Source: CAXMMR01 sp963692975 (GTDB lineage: Bacteria; Pseudomonadota; Alphaproteobacteria; Acetobacterales; Acetobacteraceae). From it: a stretch of DNA of 64,000 bases. Shown here piece after piece: positions 57,723 through 64,000 of the stretch (its first letter is position 1; each line of letters opens with the position of its first letter). A program made the position numbers and the translations under genes. The stretch covers positions 1 through 64,000 of the forward strand of contig CAXMMR010000026.1 of assembly GCA_963692975.2 (NCBI GenBank). The letters are read 5' to 3'. Under the pieces are notes generated by a model that was not told where the DNA came from, made no database searches, and saw only the letters and a list, made by a program, of their open reading frames with translations.

Positions 57723-59213
57723 ATGAAACGGGTGTGCACGCTGTCTCGGCAGGTCGATCTCGGCCGCCGAGAGCCTTTGGTCCCAGGCCGTTATCAATCA
57801 TCTCGGGGCGCCAGGTTGGCGGGCGGCATGATCGCTCTTGCCGCCGCCTGTGCGCTGAGTGCGTGCGGCCTGGATAGCCAGACCGAGTCGGGTCCTGTCT
57901 TCGGGCAGCAGGCCGACACGGCACTGCACAGCCGGATCGAGGCGCCGGACTTGATGGTGGCCGGTGAGCGGCTGAACGTTGCCTTGCTGCAGCGCTTCTA
58001 TGCGCGCCACGGCTTCGAGCCGGTCTGGACGAGCCGGCAAGCGCAGGCGAACTCGCTGGTGGCTGCCGTGTCGCGCGCCGGCGACCAGGGTCTGGATCCT
58101 GAGCTGTTTCACGCCGGCCTGCTGCGGCGCGCGGCGACGCTGGCGCCGATGGACCGCGACTTGGTGCTGTCCGACGCCTTCCTGTCTTACTCGGACGCGC
58201 TGGCGCGTGGTGCGGTGCCGGTCGAGCAACGGGGTGACGACGAGGTTCTGACGCCTGAGCCGATCGACGTGGCGGCGGCGCTTGATGCGGCGATCGACAG
58301 CCCCGATCCGGGAGCCTTGATCGAGGGGCTGGCGCCGCGGACGCGGACATACGCGGCGCTGCGGCAGGCCTTGCGGAGTTACCGGCTGGGCGCTGTGCCG
58401 CGCTACCGGCTCGCCGCGAACCATCTGCAGACAATCGAAGTGAACCTCGAGCGCCAACGCTGGCTGCCGCGGTCGCTACCGGCGGACCGGGCGTGGGTGA
58501 ACGTCGCCACCCAGCAGCTTGTGCTGTTCAACACTGGCCGGCCGGTGTTTTCGACCCGCGTCGTCGTCGGTGAGGATATCAGGCCGCATCAGACGCCGGA
58601 ATTTCGCGCCGCGATCGATGCGAGCTTTTTCAATCCGCCCTGGGTGATCCCGGCGGACATCGTGACGGCGGAGATTTTGCCGAAGGTCCGTCGCGACCCA
58701 CAGTATCTTGCGCGGCAGCACATGGTGATGCTGGCCGGTGGCGAGGCGGAGCAGCTGCCGGGACCCGAGGCGGGGCTTGGCTACCTGATGTTCGACATGC
58801 CGAACCATTTCGACGTCTACATGCACGACACGCCGGATCGATCCATCTTCAACCGCGACAATCGCCAGCTCAGCCATGGGTGCATCCGGGTGCAGGACCC
58901 GCGCGATTTCGCGGCACTGCTGTTGCAGCAGCCGATTGGCGAGGTCAACCAGGGGATTGCGGCGGGGGGGACGACGCGCCACGACCTGCCAACGCCGATG
59001 CCGGTGTTCGTGGTCTATGAGACGGCGTTCGTGGACACGACAGGAACGTTGCAGTTCACGCCGGATTTTTATCACCGCGATGCGGCGATCTGGCAGCGGC
59101 TGGCGAGCCGGCCGAAGACGCCCGATCACACCTTGCAGACGAATAATCGTCCGCGCGTGGTGGCGTTTTCGTCGACGGCAGGAGGGCTGCCGAGGGCGGG
59201 GGGCGCCGGGTAA
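57723..59213 (+). CDS. L,D-transpeptidase (YcbB-like)
   Basis: A 496-residue periplasmic lipoprotein-type enzyme that forms 3-3 crosslinks in peptidoglycan. A hydrophobic segment ending in MIALAAACALSACG gives a lipobox cysteine at about residue 48. The long N-terminal domain (RFYARHGFEPVWTSRQAQAN) matches the YcbB scaffold. The catalytic YkuD domain carries MHDTPDRSIFNRDNRQLSHG followed directly by CIRVQDPRD. ATG 57723 has a GAGG site four bases before it. The unusually long N-region before the hydrophobic core means a start near 57828 is possible. Confidence 0.9.
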   Translation: MKRVCTLSRQVDLGRREPLVPGRYQSSRGARLAGGMIALAAACALSACGLDSQTESGPVFGQQADTALHSRIEAPDLMVAGERLNVALLQRFYARHGFEPVWTSRQAQANSLVAAVSRAGDQGLDPELFHAGLLRRAATLAPMDRDLVLSDAFLSYSDALARGAVPVEQRGDDEVLTPEPIDVAAALDAAIDSPDPGALIEGLAPRTRTYAALRQALRSYRLGAVPRYRLAANHLQTIEVNLERQRWLPRSLPADRAWVNVATQQLVLFNTGRPVFSTRVVVGEDIRPHQTPEFRAAIDASFFNPPWVIPADIVTAEILPKVRRDPQYLARQHMVMLAGGEAEQLPGPEAGLGYLMFDMPNHFDVYMHDTPDRSIFNRDNRQLSHGCIRVQDPRDFAALLLQQPIGEVNQGIAAGGTTRHDLPTPMPVFVVYETAFVDTTGTLQFTPDFYHRDAAIWQRLASRPKTPDHTLQTNNRPRVVAFSSTAGGLPRAGGAG

Positions 59214-59707
59214 CGCGAGGCCGGCGGAGCGGGTGCGGAGCGCGGCGCGGCGCGGCGCGGCGCGGCGCTCTTCGAGCGGCATGCTCGGCGGGATGCGGTT
59301 GTCAATGGCGGATTGCGCGGGCTTGGCGCGCGCGCTCATTCCGTAGGGCACGGTGACGGCGGCTCAGCTGATCCCGGCGGGCAGCTGCGTCGCGGCTGGA
59401 GCAACCCCTACGGCGGTCCGAACTCGACGTCAGGGCCGAGCGAGATTGGCATCCGGCCGCTGTTCGCAATGGCCGAGGTCGAGGCGTTTCTGCCACGGAG
59501 ATCGTTCGCATCCCGGACCGGGTCAGTCGGTGGGAGGCGGTCGGCGCGAGGCACCCGGCGGGACGGGCGCCGTTTCGTCCGCGGGCTGGTTGTCGTTTTT
59601 TGAAGTCGGTGCGGTGGTTATGCGGGTGCGCATGATGGGCGGGTGAGCGGTGGTTTGGTGGGGTTTGGGGCAGGGCCGGCGTTTGCGGATTGCGGCAGGA
59701 GCTGATC
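59214..59707. other. Intergenic region with GCGGC microsatellite, no supported gene
   Basis: The first part carries a five- to six-fold tandem repeat of GCGGC at 59240-59268. No complete gene is supported. Short open frames exist on both strands, but none has a domain or a ribosome binding site. The stretch 59270-59350 could be a fragment of an old gene. The following transition to lower-GC DNA marks the start of the accessory region. Confidence 0.4.
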
Positions 59708-61156
59708 TTAGGGTGTGCTTCGGTCGGCTACTGGCGGAGAGGATGTTTGGCCGAGAGTTTCTGAGTGCTGATCCGGGATTTGCTCGTAGAGGATAACCTC
59801 CTCCACGCCGATGCCGCCATCGCTCAGGCGTATCTGCACTGTCGTGAGTTGCTGCGTTGTGTCCAGTTGGATCAGCCCACGCCAAGTGCTCGATCCCGTT
59901 TCAGGACGAGTCGGTCGCAGCTTTGTCGGGCCGATCGTCAACTCTTGTGGGCACGTGTCGCTCTCGAAGACGATCAGAACTTCGATTGCGCTTGGGTGTA
60001 GGCGCGGCGGGATGCGGAGGGTGAGTTCCAGCGCTGCGCTGCGGACGCCCCAGCGCTCTGGATTTTTCCAGCCTGAACCAAGAATGAGGCCGAGCCAGGG
60101 CTCAGAGCGGGTTGAAAAGAGATGCATACCGCGTCGCAAAGCCCGGTACTGGGCTAAGTAGTTGTCTGAGGAGAGGTCGCCTATTTTGATTAGCTCAGGC
60201 CAGCTCAGCGATTGTGGCGGCTTCACGTGCACTAATGCTGCCAGGTCCTGTATGATGGCTTCCGCGCCTTGCCGGCTTTGGATGCACGTTTCATAGGATA
60301 GTAGGTGTGGCTGAATGCCTCTCCTACGAAGAAGATCGAGCAAGTCAGCTTCCTGACGAAGCAGCCAGCGCTCCATTTCAAAGATTGCCACGTAGTCGAC
60401 CTTGAACGTCGAGAGCTTTTTCCGTGCTTCGGCTTCGCTGCTGGTGTTGACATGGTAGATGGCTAGCTGATTGCTCCGCGTGTTCGACAAGGCCTGTGCA
60501 GCCTTGTCGCTGCGAACGATGAAGAATACCGGGTTGCTGGCCAGCTCGGCACAGACGTCGTCGGGAAAGTGTGCCAGAAAGTCGAAAAGATCATTGATGA
60601 TGATCTTGGACCCGAAAACACCGTTGGGCGTTGCGGAATGCGCATGGAGGCGCTCAATGAGCACGGGAAGCGAGATGTTTGCCGCGACCATGTAGTGCCG
60701 AAGCCAGGGCTTGAGGTGTTCCGTCGGCCGTCCAAAAACACCTGTGCGCGTCAGTAAGTCACAGAAAAACGTGCTGCCGGATCGTGGTGTGCTCAGCAAG
60801 TAGTAGCGTTGACCGACCCGGCGTGCCGGCTGCAGGCTCGTTGCCTGGGTCAGGAAACAGGCGACGGCGTCCAGTAACAGCGTCGGCACTCGATGCTCGG
60901 CAAGGACGCTTGAGTTTGTGCCCGGTGCCGAAGGGCGGCAGTCGATGAGATTGGTTTCGCCTGGTTGAGGCTGTAGATGTGCCTCCAGCTTTCGCAACGC
61001 CATGTCTGGCAACACTCTGCCAAGGTAGTCTGCGTCCTGCGGTCTCACGATGGCGACCAGGCCATGATGGGAGCCAAGCTTGTTGATCAGATCGGTGACG
61101 CCGGCATCGGCAAGCATGCCCAGAAGCCTGTGAAAATCGTTCAACGGCCTACCCAT
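59708..61156 (-). CDS. Stf0-type sulfotransferase
   Basis: A 482-residue PAPS-dependent sulfotransferase of the Stf0 family. The first ~110 residues are a small variable domain. The core begins YYLLSTPRSGSTFFCDLLTR, where TPRSGST is the 5'-phosphosulfate loop. GVFGRPTEHLKPW and FGSKIIINDLFDFLAHFPDD follow. FIVRSDKAAQALSN has the 3'-phosphate-binding arginine and serine. The last ~130 residues form a beta-rich domain. Known Stf0 enzymes sulfate trehalose-type glycolipids; the substrate here is unknown. Base composition is lower in GC than the backbone, consistent with acquisition. Confidence 0.85.
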   Translation of the reverse strand: MGRPLNDFHRLLGMLADAGVTDLINKLGSHHGLVAIVRPQDADYLGRVLPDMALRKLEAHLQPQPGETNLIDCRPSAPGTNSSVLAEHRVPTLLLDAVACFLTQATSLQPARRVGQRYYLLSTPRSGSTFFCDLLTRTGVFGRPTEHLKPWLRHYMVAANISLPVLIERLHAHSATPNGVFGSKIIINDLFDFLAHFPDDVCAELASNPVFFIVRSDKAAQALSNTRSNQLAIYHVNTSSEAEARKKLSTFKVDYVAIFEMERWLLRQEADLLDLLRRRGIQPHLLSYETCIQSRQGAEAIIQDLAALVHVKPPQSLSWPELIKIGDLSSDNYLAQYRALRRGMHLFSTRSEPWLGLILGSGWKNPERWGVRSAALELTLRIPPRLHPSAIEVLIVFESDTCPQELTIGPTKLRPTRPETGSSTWRGLIQLDTTQQLTTVQIRLSDGGIGVEEVILYEQIPDQHSETLGQTSSPPVADRSTP

Positions 61157-62111
61157 GGCTGAAAGATTGTGTACGACGATAATGATCTATTTTCAGAGCC
61201 CATGGCTGGTCGGCCGGGATACACCCGGTTGCTGAGGGCCATTGTCAGAGCTTGCCCGCTGCTTAACATACGCAGGTCTGGGGCCGCCGGCCCCGGCGGG
61301 TCAAGGTCAGAGCCCTTGTCTTTCTCACAGCTTCGACCGCGACCATGACGTAATGCGGATGGGCGTGCTGGGGCCGATCCTGGACTCCGACTCGACGGTT
61401 TGTCGGCCTTCCGTGCGCATGGCGGGCCGTTGCCGATGTAACACGGCTGGGCGAACGCGCCGATGCCGACCCAGGACGACACTGGCTCTTCCTTGCGGCT
61501 GTCGGCGCCGCGAGGGTGCGCGACGGCGCTGGCGCAAACGCAGCAATATTTCCGCCGTTTCTGGCGTCTGGGATGGGCATTGCCTCGGCGGTCCCGGACC
61601 GAACGTGTTTGGCGGAGCCGTCGGCGTGGCAGGCTGGATGTCTTAGCGCCAAGCAGAGGCTTAAGCCATTCGATAAACGACGGAAAGCCGAGCCGCTCTG
61701 CAGATGAGGTTGGAACAGCCTTTGATGCGTCAGGCTTTCATCTAGCATGCGCTAAGTTCACGCTGACTCGATGCAGTTGTCGCAGATCACAACACCTTTG
61801 TAGTGGGCAACAAATCGGCAGCTTGTGGGCGTGCGGTTCATCGTGTTTGCTCGGGAGCAACATCGATCCGGTGTTATGTTCTAAGGCTGGGAAGTCCCTT
61901 TAATCTGCAAAGCCTAGAGCAGCTTCGGCAATGGCGTCAGTTGCCAAACCATCGTGCTCTTGCCGTCTGATGTTGCCAGCTTCGGCACCGAGCCTGCACG
62001 TGACTTGCTGTGTTGAAGCGAGAGCAGTGTGCGTCAAAGCGTTCGATAGCAAGTCTGTTGGGACGATGCTGGCGCTTCGTCACAATGAGGCGCGTGCGAA
62101 GGGACGGTGGG
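61157..62111. other. Intergenic region with a family 2 remnant, no supported gene
   Basis: Nearly 1 kb with no gene I can support. At 61275-61322 is a short fragment of the family 2 repeat (GGTCTGGGGCCGCCGGCCCC, then GGTCAGAGCCCTTGTCTT). Between 61440 and 61760 both strands keep moderately long open frames, but their translations are arginine/proline-rich and resemble no family; they may be decayed coding DNA. The last 200 bp before the effector gene contain no recognisable promoter. Confidence 0.4.
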
Positions 62112-63023
62112 ATGAGCTGGGAGGATCAGGGGCGGCAGTATCATCAGTGGTTCGGCAATGGAAAGGCGCCGCCGAGACTGCCTGACGTAGCGGCGGCAGG
62201 GGGCACCAAGCTTGACCTGGCGACGGCTGATCGACGTGCCGCGATTGTCGTTGGCACGCTGATTGCGCATTTCGCGCCAGCTGACCGTCAGGCTGCCGCG
62301 CTGCAGCCGGACGGGCAGGCAGCGGCTGATTTGACGAAGGCGATGACGGTGTGGGTTAGGGCGACGGCCCGCAGTCCTGCGGCGTTCGACAACACGCTGC
62401 CGGTTGGCACGAGCGGCGCCGTGGGATCCAGCCTGCTGGCGGCGACGACGGCGACGCTGGCTGCGCATGATCGGGCGACGATCGATGCCGCGGGCGCGGC
62501 GCTGGCTTTGGCGGTGCGGACGGTCGGCGTGGAGCGCCTGCCGCGCTTTGCCGCTTCGGCCGCCGAGGCGGCGGGCAAGGCCGAGGCGGGCGGCGGACAG
62601 GCGGTCAGCGTCCCGTCGGCTGGTCATGGGCCCTACGTTGATCCCGATCCGAGGCGCTGGCTTGGGCACCCTTCGGTTGGGAGCGGCGAGTGCGTGCCGC
62701 TGGTGGAGCGCGCGACGGGGGCGCCGCTGGATGCGCATTGGCGGCAGGGTGCGCGTGTGCAGGGCAACATGAGCATTGCGCCAGGCACAGCCATTGCGAC
62801 TTTTGACAACGATGGCCGCTATGGCAATCACACAAACCACACGAGCCATGCGGCGATCTATCTTGGACAGGATTCTCGTGGGATTACGGTGATAGATCAA
62901 TACAACGTTCATCGTAGCGGGAGGCTTACTAGCCATAAACCTCCGAGTGAACGGACACTGCGTTTCGGCCGGAACCAAGGTCCGATCTCAGATCGAGGAG
63001 AGTACTTCTATGTGGTTAACTAG
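62112..63023 (+). CDS. Predicted peptidoglycan amidase effector (BPSL0067-like, NlpC/P60-type)
   Basis: A 303-residue protein. Residues 35-165 are an alanine-rich helical region with no signal peptide. The C-terminal third is a BPSL0067-type cysteine amidase: catalytic Cys194 in VGSGECVPLVERATG, then GTAIATFDNDGRYGNH and His246 in HTSHAAIYLGQDSRGI, with Asp262 in VIDQY as a possible third residue. This family includes type VI secretion amidase effectors that attack peptidoglycan. ATG 62112 (MSWEDQGRQY) is chosen over longer frames lacking a site. The next gene starts inside its last codons and fits an immunity protein. No T6SS structural gene is in the window. Confidence 0.72.
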   Translation: MSWEDQGRQYHQWFGNGKAPPRLPDVAAAGGTKLDLATADRRAAIVVGTLIAHFAPADRQAAALQPDGQAAADLTKAMTVWVRATARSPAAFDNTLPVGTSGAVGSSLLAATTATLAAHDRATIDAAGAALALAVRTVGVERLPRFAASAAEAAGKAEAGGGQAVSVPSAGHGPYVDPDPRRWLGHPSVGSGECVPLVERATGAPLDAHWRQGARVQGNMSIAPGTAIATFDNDGRYGNHTNHTSHAAIYLGQDSRGITVIDQYNVHRSGRLTSHKPPSERTLRFGRNQGPISDRGEYFYVVN

Positions 63024-63387
63024 GCTCGCAAGCATCCTTGTCACGTGGCTAGTGACCGAATTGCCTGCACTAAACGGCTACGCTGTCCTGATGGGAATGA
63101 CGGTCTTTTGTAATCCAGTCAACGCTTTTTCGGCGGGAACAATACAGTGTCCGCGTTACTTTCACCATCATCTTATTACATTAGCTCTTCTCTACGACGG
63201 TCCGGTCGAAGGTATGGCTGATTTGACACCGGACTACGACGCTCATTGGGTGCTTCATCATTCAATGAGCGTCAGCGACGGGTACTTTCTGGGATGCGAG
63301 TACGGGAAAGCAAAGACGTCTTTACGCGTCCCTGTCGCCTATACCCGATGTGACGAAGATAAACTTAACCAGCTTATCTGCCGATAG
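63010..63387 (+). CDS. Predicted periplasmic immunity protein (STY0301-like)
   Basis: A 125-residue secreted protein. A hydrophobic N-terminus (about 1-39, LASILVTWLVTELPALNGYA) ends before AFSAGTIQCPRYFHHHL. The pattern Cys-Pro, then LLYDGPVEGMADLTPDYD, a Trp (AHWVLHHS), GYFLGCEYGKAK and VAYTRC matches my recollection of the STY0301 family. Those small periplasmic proteins are found beside amidase effectors. ATG 63010 lies inside the effector's last codons (TAT GTG), giving a 14-bp overlap. The gene is clearly AT-richer than the effector, a common feature of immunity genes. Confidence 0.62.
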   Translation: MWLTRLASILVTWLVTELPALNGYAVLMGMTVFCNPVNAFSAGTIQCPRYFHHHLITLALLYDGPVEGMADLTPDYDAHWVLHHSMSVSDGYFLGCEYGKAKTSLRVPVAYTRCDEDKLNQLICR

Positions 63388-63437
63388 CAGTAGAGACTGC
63401 ATCAGAGGGAGTAGTCTGATCAGACGGTGCTCTGTCG

Positions 63438-63840
63438 ATGCTGTCATTGATCTTGCCAGCCCGTGCGCGCCTGCACGCGAGCGGCTCTGCAGTCGCAAGA
63501 GGGATGCCTACTAAAAAGCTGGCAGAGCGACCGATCGGCGTGCCGCTGGATGCGCGTTGGCGGCAGGGTGCGCGTGTGCAGGGCAACATGAACATTGCGC
63601 CGAATACGGTCATTGCGACGTTCGACAGTGATGGTCGTCATGGCAATCATGCCGATCACACGAGCCATGCGGCGATTTATCCAGGACAGGACGCACAGGG
63701 TATTCAGGTAACAGGTCAATTTAAGAAATACTCCAGCGGACAGGCCGTTGTTCTTATACCCCCACGAATGAACGCTGCGATTTGGTCAGGCATACGATAG
63801 TATATCAAATAGAGGCGATTACTTCTATGTGGTTAGGTAA
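63438..63840 (+). pseudogene. Decayed second copy of the amidase effector C-terminal domain
   Basis: From about 63540 the DNA is nearly identical to the effector gene from about 62722: GVPLDARWRQGARVQGN, then TVIATFDSDGRHGNHADH and TSHAAIYPGQDAQGI. The N-terminal region and the segment with the catalytic Cys are missing, replaced by unrelated sequence. The frame breaks near 63775. In another frame the end still reads SNRGDYFYVVR-stop, matching the original GEYFYVVN. It is therefore a truncated, frameshifted duplicate that keeps the His but not the Cys. Confidence 0.8.
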
Positions 63841-63910
63841 GTGTTAGAAAGAGTTTCTGTACGGCTACGAGTTCAGTCATATTTAACACATAGCTGTATC
63901 AACATAATTT

Positions 63911-64000
63911 ATGGCGGTGATGTTTATTTCTGTTAACGCTTGTGCTAGCGGCACAACACATTGTCCGGTCCGATACTTGCAGTATTCTCTTTCATTCAGC
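63911..64000 (+). CDS. Start of a second immunity-like gene, cut by the window edge
   Basis: Thirty codons are visible: MAVMFISVNACASGTTHCPV then RYLQYSLSFS. The end of a signal peptide followed by a CP motif parallels the first immunity protein (MGMTVFCNPVNAFSAGTIQC then PRYFHHHL). The ATG at 63911 may be the true start or an internal one. The ancestral start (ATGTGGTTAGG at 63827, copying ATGTGGTTAAC of the first gene) now runs into a stop after six codons. The gene continues beyond the window. Confidence 0.55.
   Translation, partial: MAVMFISVNACASGTTHCPVRYLQYSLSFS

Noticed and set aside
61263..61748. A minus-strand 161-codon frame
   Set aside because: Its end is made of the family 2 remnant and the rest is Arg/Pro/Ala-rich with no domain or start signal.
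1..64000. tRNA or rRNA genes
   Set aside because: I saw no cloverleaf with a T-arm GGTTCRA-type sequence in the spacers and no rRNA-like segment. Only a covariance-model scan could exclude one fully.

Overview
The window is a GC-rich (roughly two-thirds G+C by eye) chromosomal segment of an alphaproteobacterium. The backbone order dnaB - alr - radA - cvpA - purF - SDR, the ArsR-methyltransferase/metH pair and the general protein style suggest a member of the Rhodospirillales, most likely Acetobacteraceae. That placement is inference, because no rRNA or tRNA gene is visible.

Layout. 0-3 kb: der (cut by one base at the left edge), a SemiSWEET-like transporter and two small DUF proteins. 3-18.5 kb, mostly minus strand: the housekeeping block cvpA-purF-SDR, radA-VOC-secreted protein, mlaF-mlaE-alr-doxX and dnaB. 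It is interrupted by a frameshifted beta-helix (pectate-lyase-like) gene, a glycosyltransferase-like gene and a KirBac potassium channel. 18.9-30.5 kb: one tightly overlapping respiratory operon, actABCDEF (alternative complex III), a small membrane protein, and coxBACD encoding an A2-type caa3 oxygen reductase. 30.5-42.1 kb: gamma-glutamyltransferase, an exonuclease, a SahR-like regulator with metH and a strong palindromic operator, a GT87 enzyme, YjbQ, a TonB-like protein, cobalamin adenosyltransferase and a PAT-type acetyltransferase. 42.6-55.4 kb: an envelope/secretion block with a type I secretion ABC exporter and HlyD adaptor, a Sel1-repeat protein, a P450, a TPR-GT2-GT4 glycosyltransferase, a ChW-like protein with a basic tail, and a GT4 enzyme. 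55.7-59.2 kb: inorganic pyrophosphatase, a membrane protein, a proline-rich lipoprotein and an L,D-transpeptidase. 59.7-64 kb: an accessory, partly AT-rich tail with a Stf0-type sulfotransferase and a predicted amidase effector/immunity pair, followed by a decayed second copy of the effector and the start of a second immunity gene.

Two families of structured intergenic repeats run through the window. Family 1 (seven sites) consists of two inverted, roughly 40-bp arms, each containing its own A/T-rich hairpin with compensatory stem changes, around an unconserved core. In three genes the reading frame runs into an arm, giving new protein ends. Family 2 (three full copies and one remnant, about 200 bp each) is a chain of GC-rich hairpins ending in terminal stem-loops. 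The most notable items are the duplicated effector/immunity locus at the right edge, the paired-arm repeat and its capture by coding sequences, and the ACIII-caa3 operon with its small uncharacterised partner.
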